Source: an uncultured Lachnospiraceae bacterium (lineage in GTDB: Bacteria; Bacillota; Clostridia; Lachnospirales; Lachnospiraceae). Taken from it: a DNA stretch of 39,123 nt. Below the pieces are notes generated by a model that worked only from the letters and a program-made list of their open reading frames with translations, was not told the DNA's origin and made no database searches. Of this stretch, positions 15,922 to 24,292 are shown piece after piece (within the stretch, counting starts at the first letter, position 1; the number at the start of each line of letters is the position of its first letter). The stretch is taken from the NCBI GenBank assembly GCA_910587495.1, contig CAJUMT010000008.1, positions 1-39,123 on the forward strand, read 5' to 3'. Made by a program: the position numbers and the translations under genes.

Positions 15922-16026
15922 AGTTCCGCAACTCCACTCACAATGCCCCTGCACTGAGAGGATTTCCGGTCACAAAAAGACGCACCCGTAAATCCTCTCG
16001 GGCATTATCCGTTCCGTTGCTGTTTT
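15922..16026 (-). repeat. Structured 105-bp intergenic element, copy B
   Basis: Lies between xylulokinase and the DUF4867-like gene, again ending beside the next ribosome binding site. It has the same stems as copy A: GAGAGGATTT (15956-15965) with AAATCCTCTC (15990-15999), and AATGCCC (15942-15948) with GGGCATT (16000-16006). The similarity to copy A continues, with a one-base length difference, through the TAAATAGGAG ribosome binding site on the minus strand. This suggests a local duplication or conversion of a leader, not independent insertion. Confidence 0.9.
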
Positions 16027-16069
16027 TTATAGTTCCGCTCCGACCCTTCCAGTACCTGGGTCTTCGCTG

Positions 16070-17539
16070 TTATTGCATCATCTCAAATAATGGCTTACAT
16101 GCCGGATAGATCTTTTTAAACTGTTGGTAGCGCTCTTCATATCTGGCAGCCAGATCAGGGTCAGGGTCTATCGTGTCTACTATTTTTACCAGCCTGGAAG
16201 CTGCCGCTTCCACGCTCTCATACTCTCCGCAGGCCACAGCCGCCAGCATGGCGCCGCCAAGCGCCGGGCCTTCTTCGCTCTCTAGTACATCCACTTTAAT
16301 GTTCATGACGTTGGCGATAATTTTCTTCCAGAGAGGGCTTTTTGCGCCGCCTCCGCAGATTTTTGTACGCTCAATCCGGATACCCAGCGATTTTGCCACT
16401 TCAAAAGAGTCCCGGAGGGCAAACGCAACGCCCTCTAAGACAGCCTGCGTCATATCCGCCCGGGTAGTATCCATCGTCATGCCGATAAAAGTCCCCCGCG
16501 CTTTGGGGTCATTATGCGGAGACCGCTCGCCCATCAGATAGGGCAGGAAATATACATGATTTTCCCCCAGTTTTTCGATCGCCTTCTGTTCTTCTGCATA
16601 ATCCTTCGTACCGATAATCTCGTCCATCCACCATTTATTGCAGGAAGCCGCGCTGAGCATACATCCCATCAGATGATAATGCCCGTCCGCGTGAGCAAAT
16701 GCGTGAAGCGCATTATTTTCATCCACGCCAAAATTTTTGGAAGAAATAAAGATTGTCCCGCTGGTTCCCAGTGAAATATTACACATGCCCTCGCCGACGG
16801 TACCGGTGCCCACAGCCGCCGCCGCATTGTCTCCGGCTCCGGCCGCCACCTTTACTGTGGAAGGAATGCCCAGCTCATCTGCAATCCCGGGTAATATGGT
16901 CCCAACTGTCTCATAAGACTCATAGATGCCGGCAAGCTGTTCTTTATGGATGCCGCAGATATCCAGCATTTCTTTGGACCAACAGCGGTTCTTTACATCA
17001 AAAATCAACATACCGGACGCATCTGACACATCTGTACAATGTACACCTGTAAGTCTGTAGGCAATATAGTCTTTGGGCAGCATGATCTTTTTCATGCGGG
17101 CGAAATTCTGCGGCTCTTTATTTTTTACCCACAGGATCTTCGGAGCTGTAAAACCTGTAAATGAAATGTTTGCCGTATACCTGGAAAGTTTTTCTTTTCC
17201 AATAACATTGTTCAGATAATCGCACTCTTCCTGTGTACGTCCATCGTTCCACAAAATTGCAGGACGGATCACTTCATCTTTGTCATCCAGAATCACAAGT
17301 CCATGCATCTGCCCCCCAAAACTGATACCTGCCACCTTTTCTTTATCACAATCTAAAAGTAATTCCTTTAACCCTTCTATTGTCTTCGCATACCAGTCTT
17401 CAGGGTTCTGTTCCGACCACCCGGGATTGGGGAAATAAAGAGGATATTCACGCGATACGACTTTTTGAATCTTCCCTCCTGCATCCATCAGCAAGAGCTT
17501 GACCGCAGAGGTTCCCAGATCTACTCCAATATACAACAT
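16070..17539 (-). CDS. xylB: Xylulokinase
   Basis: An FGGY-family carbohydrate kinase of 489 residues, the standard length for XylB, phosphorylating D-xylulose (or a related ketose) with ATP. The N-terminal phosphate-binding motif is 'IGVDLGTSAVKLLLMD' (4-19). It is followed by 'GWSEQNPEDWY', the substrate loop 'SFGGQMHGLVILD' and 'LWNDGRTQEEC', then 'GGGAKSPLWKKIIANVM' near residue 395. AGGAG stands before the ATG. First gene of the operon, directly behind a LacI operator and TATAAT box. The isomerase downstream is fucose-type, so the kinase could act on another ketose. Confidence 0.9.
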   Translation of the reverse strand: MLYIGVDLGTSAVKLLLMDAGGKIQKVVSREYPLYFPNPGWSEQNPEDWYAKTIEGLKELLLDCDKEKVAGISFGGQMHGLVILDDKDEVIRPAILWNDGRTQEECDYLNNVIGKEKLSRYTANISFTGFTAPKILWVKNKEPQNFARMKKIMLPKDYIAYRLTGVHCTDVSDASGMLIFDVKNRCWSKEMLDICGIHKEQLAGIYESYETVGTILPGIADELGIPSTVKVAAGAGDNAAAAVGTGTVGEGMCNISLGTSGTIFISSKNFGVDENNALHAFAHADGHYHLMGCMLSAASCNKWWMDEIIGTKDYAEEQKAIEKLGENHVYFLPYLMGERSPHNDPKARGTFIGMTMDTTRADMTQAVLEGVAFALRDSFEVAKSLGIRIERTKICGGGAKSPLWKKIIANVMNIKVDVLESEEGPALGGAMLAAVACGEYESVEAAASRLVKIVDTIDPDPDLAARYEERYQQFKKIYPACKPLFEMMQ

Positions 17540-17615
17540 ATGCTTCTCCTATCACAGTTTTGCACCTCTCATTTACCGATATTGACAGCATAGAGAGGCG
17601 TTATTTTATTTTTTG

Positions 17616-17642
17616 CGTGTCCGAGCACGTTTTGTTATTATA
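17616..17642 (-). promoter_or_regulatory. xylB operon promoter -10 with overlapping LacI-type operator
   Basis: On the minus strand TATAAT (17637-17642) is followed eight bases later by the near-palindrome CGTGCTCGGACACG (17616-17629). A repressor here would block initiation. No good -35 box stands at 17 bp; TTGCAA occurs at 20 bp. The operator core matches the palindrome at 17770. Confidence 0.6.
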
Positions 17643-17769
17643 CTACCTCATGTGTCTGTTATTTGCAAGTTTTTTTCTTATTTCTTTTTATTTTTATGAA
17701 TATTATCTAAATTTTTCCTTCTGTTCTCTAAAATGAAGGCGGTTTTTTGTGCAATTTTTATATCTTTAG

Positions 17770-17783
17770 TGTGTCCGGACACA
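17770..17783. promoter_or_regulatory. LacI-family operator (TGTGTCCGGACACA)
   Basis: A perfect 14-bp palindrome with central CG, the usual form of LacI-family operators, ten bases upstream of the -35 box of the lacI-like gene. The related site at 17616 shares GTGTCCG and CAC. The remainder of the 310-base spacer 17540-17849 is AT-rich without a gene. Confidence 0.7.
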
Positions 17784-17793
17784 TTATAAAAGA

Positions 17794-17822
17794 TTGACAG
17801 TTTTTGCAATATCCGATATATT
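17794..17822 (+). promoter_or_regulatory. Promoter of the LacI-family regulator gene
   Basis: TTGACA (17794-17799), a 17-bp spacer and TATATT (17817-17822). The ATG at 17850 follows a strong AGGAGG. This is a near-consensus sigma-A promoter. Confidence 0.7.
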
Positions 17823-17849
17823 TAAAACAGTATATTACAGGAGGGCTTT

Positions 17850-18863
17850 ATGACGACTATCAAAGAAATCGCGGATCTGGCCGGAGTTTCCCGGGGTACC
17901 GTAGACCGGGTACTTAATCACCGGGGGTCTGTAAATCCCAAAACAGCCGAAAAGGTCATGAATATTATTAAAGCGCTGGATTACCGCCCGAATAAAGCCG
18001 GAGCTGTGCTGGCCGCACAGAAAAAGAAATATAAGATAGGCGTCATTCTTTTCAGTGAGCATAACCCCTTTTTTGACGAAGTCATGGAAGGCGTCTGCAC
18101 AAAAGCGGCAGAACTGCAAGATTATGGAATCACCACCATTACAAAAAGGGTAGAATTTGATGTGGACGCCCAGCTTTCAGCCATCGATGAACTGTTGGAA
18201 GCCAAAATCCACGGCCTTTTACTGGCGCCTTATAATCATATCCGAATAAAAGAAAAAATAGATGAGCTGTCAGGACAGCAGATTCCTGTTGTCACAGTCA
18301 ATACAGATATCGACGGTTCCCGGCGGATGGCTTATGTGGGAAGCGACTATTTCCGCGGCGGATGCATGGCGGCAGGACTTCTGGCGCTTGTAACCAACGG
18401 CTCTGTGGAACTGCAGGTCATTACCGGTTCTAACAATGTGCTGTGCCACAGCGAACGGGTCAAAGGGCTTCACCATACGCTGGAGCATACCTATCCCCAG
18501 ATCCATGTGGCAGGCGTCTGGGAAAATCACGATGATGAGTTTGAAAGTTATGCTCTGATCCGGCAGCTTCTAAAAGAGCACCCTCAGACAGACGCCCTGT
18601 TCTTTGCCGCTGCCGGCGTATACGGAGGGTGTAAAGCCGTTCTGGAATCTGAATGTCACCCCAGAATCATCACGTTTGATGAAGTGCCCTCCACATTGGA
18701 TATGTTAAAAAAGGGGATTATCGCCGCCACCATCAGCCAGGAACCTTACAAACAGGGATTTTTGTCCCTCAGCATCCTGTTTGAATACCTGACCTCCGGC
18801 TTACAGCCGCAAAAAGAACGCAATTTTATAGAACATTCCATAAAAATACGGGAAAATATATAA
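17850..18863 (+). CDS. LacI family transcriptional regulator
   Basis: A repressor of 337 residues, typical of the family. The helix-turn-helix is 'TIKEIADLAGVSRGTVDRVLNHRGSV' (3-28) with hinge helix near 'YRPNKAGAVLA'. The ligand domain is a type-1 periplasmic binding fold ('KYKIGVILFSEHNPFFDEVMEGV', 'IPVVTVNTDIDGSRRMAYVGSDYFRGG', 'IITFDEVPSTLDMLKKGIIAATISQEP'). It is divergent from xylB, and operators flank the shared spacer, so it probably represses the xylB operon and itself until a sugar or sugar phosphate binds. The effector domain resembles sugar-binding proteins of the ribose class. Confidence 0.93.
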   Translation: MTTIKEIADLAGVSRGTVDRVLNHRGSVNPKTAEKVMNIIKALDYRPNKAGAVLAAQKKKYKIGVILFSEHNPFFDEVMEGVCTKAAELQDYGITTITKRVEFDVDAQLSAIDELLEAKIHGLLLAPYNHIRIKEKIDELSGQQIPVVTVNTDIDGSRRMAYVGSDYFRGGCMAAGLLALVTNGSVELQVITGSNNVLCHSERVKGLHHTLEHTYPQIHVAGVWENHDDEFESYALIRQLLKEHPQTDALFFAAAGVYGGCKAVLESECHPRIITFDEVPSTLDMLKKGIIAATISQEPYKQGFLSLSILFEYLTSGLQPQKERNFIEHSIKIRENI

Positions 18864-18866
18864 AGA

Positions 18867-18896
18867 CTGCCGGGAACTCTTCCTGGCAGCCTTTTT
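18867..18896 (+). terminator. Rho-independent terminator after the LacI gene
   Basis: A stem CTGCCGGGAA/TTCCTGGCAG (one G-T pair) with a three-base loop, followed by CC and TTTTT. It lies four bases past the stop codon. On the minus strand the hairpin could also help end mscL transcription. Confidence 0.85.
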
Positions 18897-18906
18897 AATA
18901 AAGTAC

Positions 18907-19338
18907 TTATTCATCCAGTTTTGATGTACAGTGAGGACATCTGGTAGCATGAATATCAATTTCAGACATACAGTAGGGACATTTTTTGGTGGTAGGCGCT
19001 TTGGGCTTCTCCTCCGGCTTTTTCATTACTTTGTCTTTTGCCGAGTTGATCACTTTCACCATGGTAAATACTACCAATGCGGTCAGAAGGAAATTGATGA
19101 CCGCGGAAAGGAACGCGCCGTAGGCCAGCGTCGCCGCATTATCCCCGATACCGAAAGATACGGACATACCCGCTATATTAAGTCCGTTGGTAATCAGAGA
19201 CAAGACCGGCATGAAAATATCATTGACCAGTGAATTTACGATCGCCGTAAACGCGCTACCGATGATTACACCGACTGCCATATCCATGACATTTCCTCTG
19301 GATATAAATTTCTTAAACTCATCAAAAAAGTTCTTCAT
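18907..19338 (-). CDS. mscL: Large-conductance mechanosensitive channel with C-terminal zinc ribbon
   Basis: A 143-residue channel that opens under high membrane tension to release solutes during osmotic downshock. The N-terminal amphipathic helix and first membrane helix match MscL: 'FKKFISRGNVMDMAVGVIIGSAFTAIVNSLVNDI' (8-41). The second helix is 'AFLSAVINFLLTALVVFTMVKVIN' (about 75-98). After a charged linker the tail carries two CPxC pairs, CPYC and CPHC, separated by 11 residues: a small zinc-ribbon module not found in E. coli MscL. The Lys-rich linker and ribbon lie in the cytoplasm. It is preceded by the 65-aa gene and may be read from the glyA promoter. Confidence 0.93.
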   Translation of the reverse strand: MKNFFDEFKKFISRGNVMDMAVGVIIGSAFTAIVNSLVNDIFMPVLSLITNGLNIAGMSVSFGIGDNAATLAYGAFLSAVINFLLTALVVFTMVKVINSAKDKVMKKPEEKPKAPTTKKCPYCMSEIDIHATRCPHCTSKLDE

Positions 19339-19362
19339 AACATATCTTCCTCTCTTGTATCG

Positions 19363-19560
19363 TCAGCTCCGTTCCCGCTCTGTCGCCTCTTTATAGATCA
19401 GGCAGGCTGCACTGTTGGGACATTTTTCATAATTGCAGTCAAATTCCGTCAGTTTCAGAGAACCGTCCGGCTGACGTTCATACTCGCATGCCACAGTGCG
19501 GGTCTCGTTGCTGGTGCGGCAGAAACCGCTGATAAATGCTTCCTCTATCTCCCCTGCCAT
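19363..19560 (-). CDS. Small cysteine-rich protein, unknown function
   Basis: A 65-residue acidic protein beginning MAGEIEEAFISGFC with five Cys at 14, 25, 42, 47 and 53. No signal peptide or membrane segment is visible. The spacing (C-x10-C, then C-x4-C-x5-C) could bind zinc or an iron-sulfur cluster. GGGAG precedes the ATG by nine bases, and the gene starts 13 bases after the glyA stop, so it is very likely translated from the glyA transcript. I do not recognise the family. Confidence 0.65.
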   Translation of the reverse strand: MAGEIEEAFISGFCRTSNETRTVACEYERQPDGSLKLTEFDCNYEKCPNSAACLIYKEATERERS

Positions 19561-19573
19561 GCTGCCGCGCTCC

Positions 19574-20815
19574 CTACATACACAACGGATATTTCTCTGT
19601 CAACGCCTGTATCAGCGCTTTCGCTTTCGGCGCCGCAGATTCGCCAACTTTAAGCATCATGGCGATGGCATCCGCAATTACATCCATATCCTGCTCGTTT
19701 AAGCCGCGGCTGGTCACTGCTGCAGTACCCAGACGAATACCGCTTGTGACAAACGCGGAACGGGGTTCATTGGGGATCGTGTTCTTATTAGCTGTGATGT
19801 TGGCCAAATCCAGCAGGTTCTCCGCTTCCTTTCCGGAAACTTCCAAATTAGTCAGATCTACCAGCATCAGATGATTATCCGTGCCGCCGGACACGATCTT
19901 GATCCCGCGGTCCATCAACCCTTTGCAAAGTGCTTTTGCATTTTTCACGATATTTCTCTGATATTCTTTGTAGGCTTCACTCTGGCACTCTTTTAAGCAT
20001 ACTGCCTTAGCCGCGATCACATGCATCAGAGGACCGCCCTGAATACCCGGAAAGATCGCCTTGTTAAAATTGAACTTCTCCGCTGTAGCGGCGTCTGATA
20101 AAATCATGCCGCCCCTGGGGCCTCTTAAAGTCTTATGTGTAGTGGTGGTCGTCACATGCGCATACGGAATGGGGCTTGGATGTACGCCTGCCGCCACAAG
20201 GCCCGCAATATGCGCGATATCCACCATCAAATACGCACCCACCTCATCCGCGATCTCACGGAATCTTTTAAAGTCAATGATCCTTGCATAAGCACTGGCG
20301 CCTGCCACGATCAGTTTTGGTTTGCACTCCAACGCAATGCGGCGTACCTCATCATAATCAATAAACCCGTCATCATTGACGCCGTACTGATGTACTTCAA
20401 AATATTTGCCGGACATATTGGCAGGGCTTCCATGAGATAAATGTCCGCCATGAGCCAGATTCATGCCCAACACCCTGTCTCCCGGCTCCAGAATAGCAAA
20501 GAATACCGCCATATTCGCCTGTGCGCCGGAATGGGGCTGTACGTTGGCATACTCACAGCCAAAGACTTCTTTGGCGCGTTTGACAGCCAGTTCTTCCACT
20601 ACATCCACGCATTCGCAGCCGCCGTAATATCTCTTATGTGGATATCCTTCAGCGTATTTATTTGTCAGAGGACTGCCCATGGCAGCCATCACTGCTTTAC
20701 TTACCCAGTTTTCAGACGCGATCAGCTCGATATGGCTGTTCTGTCTCTCCATCTCATCGGTGATGGCCTGCGCCACCTCCGGGTCTACTGCTTTTACCTC
20801 GTCCAATGAGTACAT
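19574..20815 (-). CDS. glyA: Serine hydroxymethyltransferase
   Basis: A PLP enzyme of 413 residues interconverting serine plus tetrahydrofolate with glycine plus 5,10-methylene-THF, the main one-carbon source of the cell. The Schiff-base lysine is Lys228 in '[15 protein letters not shown]'. Other signatures are '[10 protein letters not shown]' near the start, '[10 protein letters not shown]' (58-66) and '[13 protein letters not shown]' (95-107). AGGAGG stands 11 bases before the ATG. A near-consensus promoter lies at 20907-20935. Length and motifs are complete. Confidence 0.97.
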   Translation of the reverse strand: MYSLDEVKAVDPEVAQAITDEMERQNSHIELIASENWVSKAVMAAMGSPLTNKYAEGYPHKRYYGGCECVDVVEELAVKRAKEVFGCEYANVQPHSGAQANMAVFFAILEPGDRVLGMNLAHGGHLSHGSPANMSGKYFEVHQYGVNDDGFIDYDEVRRIALECKPKLIVAGASAYARIIDFKRFREIADEVGAYLMVDIAHIAGLVAAGVHPSPIPYAHVTTTTTHKTLRGPRGGMILSDAATAEKFNFNKAIFPGIQGGPLMHVIAAKAVCLKECQSEAYKEYQRNIVKNAKALCKGLMDRGIKIVSGGTDNHLMLVDLTNLEVSGKEAENLLDLANITANKNTIPNEPRSAFVTSGIRLGTAAVTSRGLNEQDMDVIADAIAMMLKVGESAAPKAKALIQALTEKYPLCM

Positions 20816-20906
20816 AAACCTAAATTCCTCCTAATTGTAGTTCCACTGTTTATCGTTTTCAATAAATGTATTTGTGTAAAAGACATCTGTTTTTCACATG
20901 GCTACT

Positions 20907-20935
20907 ACTTTACCATGTTACTTACATCTTGTCAA
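20907..20935 (-). promoter_or_regulatory. glyA promoter
   Basis: On the minus strand TTGACA (20930-20935), a 17-bp spacer and TAAAGT (20907-20912). The inverted repeat ACATGG/CCATGT flanks the -10 box and could be a repressor site, although short repeats of this kind can arise by chance. Confidence 0.6.
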
Positions 20936-20940
20936 ACCTT

Positions 20941-21702
20941 TTATTCATCCGACGACTCTGTTTCCGTTAAAGGCTCTATAGACATTAGTGTAAGGCCTCT
21001 GGCAGGCGCCGTCGGTCCTGCCTCCCTGCGGTCTTTTGCCTCAAGAATCTTCTGTATTTGTTCTGGCTCCCACTCGCCTCTCCCTATCTTCATTAGGGTG
21101 CCCGCGATGATGCGGACCATATTATAGAGGAAACCGTTTCCCGACACTCGTATGGTCAAAAGCTCGTCTTCCTTTAGTATCTGCAGGCTGTAAATCGTAC
21201 GGACGGTTGTATTCACCTGCGCGCCTGCCGCACAGAAACTTTTAAAATCATGCTCTCCGACAAGATAGGCCGCCGCCTGCCTCATCCGCTCCACATCCAG
21301 TGGATGATAAGTAAAATAAGTATGCAGGCGATAGGCCGGAAGCGGAAATTCCCTGTTTAAAATCCGATATTCATACGTTTTTACTGTATGCAAATACCGG
21401 GGATGATACGCTGGCTCCACCTCACAGGAATGCTGGATACGGATATCCTCCGGAAGTCTCTGATTCAAAGCATAGGAAAATTTATCTCCGGGCATCCGGA
21501 CATTCGTGTCAAAGACAGCTATATTTCCCATAGCGTGAACGCCGGAATCCGTCCGACTCGCCCCCATTACATGAACAGTTTCCCCCGTCATCTCGCTCAA
21601 TATACGGTTTAACACCGATTCTATAGTCTCTCCATTCTTCTGTATCTGCCAGCCTTTGTAATTCGTCCCGTCATAAGCTACCACCAGTTTGATCCGTTTC
21701 AT
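20941..21702 (-). CDS. truA: tRNA pseudouridine synthase A
   Basis: A 253-residue enzyme that converts U38-U40 of the tRNA anticodon stem to pseudouridine. The catalytic Asp52 is in 'GASRTDSGVHA'. The start 'MKRIKLVVAYDGTNYKGWQIQ' and later 'VRIIAGTLMKIGRGE' are diagnostic. Its ATG overlaps the ecfT stop by four bases (ATGA), indicating translational coupling. The ecfA1-ecfA2-ecfT-truA order is the usual Firmicutes arrangement; the ribosomal protein genes often found beside it are absent here. Confidence 0.97.
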   Translation of the reverse strand: MKRIKLVVAYDGTNYKGWQIQKNGETIESVLNRILSEMTGETVHVMGASRTDSGVHAMGNIAVFDTNVRMPGDKFSYALNQRLPEDIRIQHSCEVEPAYHPRYLHTVKTYEYRILNREFPLPAYRLHTYFTYHPLDVERMRQAAAYLVGEHDFKSFCAAGAQVNTTVRTIYSLQILKEDELLTIRVSGNGFLYNMVRIIAGTLMKIGRGEWEPEQIQKILEAKDRREAGPTAPARGLTLMSIEPLTETESSDE

Positions 21703-22505
21703 GTAAAATACCTTCCCACCAGGATCATCACAATCAAATAGCAGCAGACGACACCATAGGCCGTCTTATCCTTGCTTTCATAGTGAAGCGGTTTCATTTT
21801 CGTCCTGCCATCCCCGCCATGATAGCAGCGGGCCTCCATAGCCATGGCCAGGTCGTTGGCACGGCGAAAAGCCGAAATAAAAAGCGGTACTAAAAGCGGC
21901 ACCATGGCCCTGGCTTTCTGAATCAAATTCCCGGTCTCAAAATCAGCCCCCCTGGCGATCTGGGCTTTCATAATTTTATCTGTCTCTTCTAACAGGATCG
22001 GAATAAAACGAAGGGCAATGGACATCATCATAGCAATCTCATGCACCGGCACCCGTACTCGTTTCAAAGGTCCCAAAAGTTTTTCCAGTCCGTCCGTCAG
22101 GTCATTGGGCGTGGTCGTCAACGTCATAACAGAAGACCCAATAATTAGATAAATCAGACGGATTGCCATAAATACCGCCGTCCTGATCCCCTGGTCCGTA
22201 ATCCGGAAGATGCCCCATCTCCAAAGCACAATCTCTCCGTCTATCAAAAACAGGTTAAAGACCGCCGTAAGTACCAAAAGCAGGACGATTGCCTTCAACC
22301 CTTTCGTAATATATTTAAAAGGCACTTTTGACAATTTTATAACAATCCCTAAAAAAAGGGTGGCAACCGCATATCCGGCGATCCCGTTTGCCACAAAAAG
22401 GGAGATCACATAGATGACTGTCGTCACCAGCTTCACCCTGGGGTCCAGCTGATGGATGACGGACTTCGCCGGATAGTATTGCCCTAATGTAATGTCTCGA
22501 ATCAT
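21699..22505 (-). CDS. ecfT: ECF transporter transmembrane component EcfT
   Basis: The 268-residue scaffold of the group II energy-coupling factor transporter, which couples ATPases EcfA1/EcfA2 to exchangeable vitamin-binding S components encoded elsewhere. It begins 'MIRDITLGQYYPAKSVIHQLDPRVKL', typical for EcfT, and has about five hydrophobic segments. The Ala-Arg-Gly coupling motif is visible in 'IARGADFETGN', and a second Ala-Arg motif in 'AMEARCYHG'. GGGGTG lies before the ATG. It sits 13 bases after ecfA2. Confidence 0.94.
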   Translation of the reverse strand: MIRDITLGQYYPAKSVIHQLDPRVKLVTTVIYVISLFVANGIAGYAVATLFLGIVIKLSKVPFKYITKGLKAIVLLLVLTAVFNLFLIDGEIVLWRWGIFRITDQGIRTAVFMAIRLIYLIIGSSVMTLTTTPNDLTDGLEKLLGPLKRVRVPVHEIAMMMSIALRFIPILLEETDKIMKAQIARGADFETGNLIQKARAMVPLLVPLFISAFRRANDLAMAMEARCYHGGDGRTKMKPLHYESKDKTAYGVVCCYLIVMILVGRYFT

Positions 22506-22518
22506 GGTATCACCCCTG

Positions 22519-23367
22519 TCAACCTTTCAGCCAGTTCTCTATGGCATCCGCCGCTTCCTGGATGGTGGTCGCATCTGTATCTACATCCGCGCCTTTTGCT
22601 TTCAATTCCTGCATCAAATATGTCACCTGGGGCGCGGCAAGCCCAATTTCTTCCAATTCCTTGTAATGCCGAAATACTTCTTTAGGCACACCGTCGAATT
22701 TCACCTGCCCATGGTTCATAACAATGATGCGGTCCACATACCTGGCCACATCCTCCATGCTGTGGGAAACTAAAACGATCGTAATGCCCCGTTCCTTTTG
22801 AAGCCTGGCAATCTGATCCAGGATTTCATCCCTTCCTTTGGGGTCTAACCCTGCCGTAGGCTCGTCTAAGATCAGCATCTTAGGCTCCATGGCCAGCACA
22901 CCGGCAATAGCCACCCGCCTTTTCTGTCCGCCGGACAATTCAAAAGGAGAACGCCTGTCGTATTCTTCCTTCATACCCACCAGCCGCAGGGCGGCTTTGG
23001 CCTTTTCTTCTGCCTCTTCCTTGGAAAAACCCAGATTCTTAGGTCCAAAACACACATCCGTCAACACATCAATCTCAAACAGCTGATGCTCCGGATACTG
23101 GAAGACCAGTCCCACCTTACTGCGCAACTCCTTCATGGAAAAGCCCTCCCCATAAATATCCTTTCCATTATAATAGATCGTCCCGCCGGTGGCTTTCATA
23201 AGACCGTTTAAATGCTGCACCAGTGTGGATTTACCGGAACCGGTATGTCCGATCAAACCCACAAACTGGCCGTCCGGAATTTCCAGATTGATATCTTTTA
23301 AAGCATGTATCTCATAGGCTGTGCCTTCTGCATAGGTATAATTTACATTTTTGACTTTAATCGCCAT
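22519..23367 (-). CDS. ecfA2: ECF transporter ATPase EcfA2
   Basis: A 282-residue ABC ATPase pairing with EcfA1. Walker A is GHTGSGKST (about 39-47), the Q-loop is '[13 protein letters not shown]', the signature is [13 protein letters not shown], and Walker B is [12 protein letters not shown] followed by '[15 protein letters not shown]'. Its ATG lies inside the end of ecfA1 with a 25-base overlap, so the two ATPases are probably translated in a fixed ratio. The C-terminal extension after residue 230 is normal for EcfA2. Confidence 0.95.
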   Translation of the reverse strand: MAIKVKNVNYTYAEGTAYEIHALKDINLEIPDGQFVGLIGHTGSGKSTLVQHLNGLMKATGGTIYYNGKDIYGEGFSMKELRSKVGLVFQYPEHQLFEIDVLTDVCFGPKNLGFSKEEAEEKAKAALRLVGMKEEYDRRSPFELSGGQKRRVAIAGVLAMEPKMLILDEPTAGLDPKGRDEILDQIARLQKERGITIVLVSHSMEDVARYVDRIIVMNHGQVKFDGVPKEVFRHYKELEEIGLAAPQVTYLMQELKAKGADVDTDATTIQEAADAIENWLKG

Positions 23368-24197
23368 AATTCATCCACCAGTTCTTCATTACTCAGTATT
23401 CCGTCCGGAAGAAGTATACCCCGTTTCTTAAGCTCATAAGCTAAAAGCGTCGCCTGCGGCACATCCAGACGAAGCTTTTTTAGTTCTTCCACTTCAGAAA
23501 ATATTTCCTTTGGCGTTCCCTGCATGACCACTTTTCCGCTGTCCATAACAAAGACATGGTCTGCCTCTATCACCTCTTCCATATAATGGGTGATCAAAAG
23601 AATCGTGATTCCTTCTTCTCTATTTAACTTCTGCGCTGTCTTTATGACGCTTTTGCGGCCGTTGGGGTCCAGCATGGCAGTGGGTTCGTCCAAAACAATG
23701 CATCTTGGATGCATGGCCATGACGCCCGCAATGGCCACCCGCTGCTTCTGTCCGCCGGACAATTTATTGGGGGAATGGTGACGGTATTTTAACATGCCTA
23801 CCGCGCTTAAGCTTTCTTCCACCCGCTTCCAGATCTCGTCTGTGGGCACTCCTAAATTCTCCGGCCCAAATCCCACATCCTCTTCCACCACGGTACCGAT
23901 GATCTGGTTATCCGGGTTCTGAAAAACCATCCCCGCATCCTGGCGGATGTCCCATAGCTTATCCTCGTCTTTTGTATCCATGCCGTCCACAAAAAGCGTC
24001 CCCTCTGTAGGTGTCAGGATGGCGTTGATATGCTTGGCTAATGTGGATTTGCCGGAGCCGTTATGACCCAGGATAGCAATAAATGCCCCCGGCCTGATAT
24101 GCAGGTTTACATGATCTACCGCCCTTTTCTTTTCTTCCACATTTCCTTCTTCATCCAGCCGTTCATAATCAAATGTGAGCCCTTCTGCCCGTATCAT
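23343..24197 (-). CDS. ecfA1: ECF transporter ATPase EcfA1
   Basis: A 284-residue ABC ATPase and first gene of the ecfA1-ecfA2-ecfT-truA operon. Walker A is GHNGSGKST (about 43-51), the Q-loop is '[13 protein letters not shown]', the signature is [13 protein letters not shown], and Walker B is [13 protein letters not shown], followed by 'LITHYMEEV'. AGGAG stands before the ATG. A TATAAT promoter lies 40 bases upstream. The S components that provide substrate specificity (riboflavin, biotin, folate and others) are not in this window. Confidence 0.95.
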   Translation of the reverse strand: MIRAEGLTFDYERLDEEGNVEEKKRAVDHVNLHIRPGAFIAILGHNGSGKSTLAKHINAILTPTEGTLFVDGMDTKDEDKLWDIRQDAGMVFQNPDNQIIGTVVEEDVGFGPENLGVPTDEIWKRVEESLSAVGMLKYRHHSPNKLSGGQKQRVAIAGVMAMHPRCIVLDEPTAMLDPNGRKSVIKTAQKLNREEGITILLITHYMEEVIEADHVFVMDSGKVVMQGTPKEIFSEVEELKKLRLDVPQATLLAYELKKRGILLPDGILSNEELVDELWRLKSKM

Positions 24198-24236
24198 ACT
24201 TTTTCTCCTTGGAAAAATGCTGTAAAATCAGATATG

Positions 24237-24264
24237 ATTATACCATGAATCCGCGAAAATTCAA
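24237..24264 (-). promoter_or_regulatory. ecfA1 operon promoter
   Basis: On the minus strand TTGAAT (24259-24264), a 16-bp spacer and a perfect TATAAT (24237-24242). An inverted repeat GCGAAAAT/ATTTTCGC (24253-24260 and 24277-24284) overlaps the -35 box; it could be an operator, or a weak terminator of the gene before it. Confidence 0.6.
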
Positions 24265-24292
24265 GGAATTTAGGCGATTTTCGCACATCCCC

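Noticed and set aside
15157-16026. The duplicated leaders as CRISPR repeats or transposon ends
   Set aside because: Only two copies separated by a gene, no spacers, no transposase, and no target-site duplication; nested stems beside ribosome binding sites suit an RNA element better.
17556-17601. CCTCTC/GAGAGG stem in the xylB leader
   Set aside because: Only six pairs with a loop of more than 20 bases; likely chance, although the same hexamers occur in the duplicated leaders.
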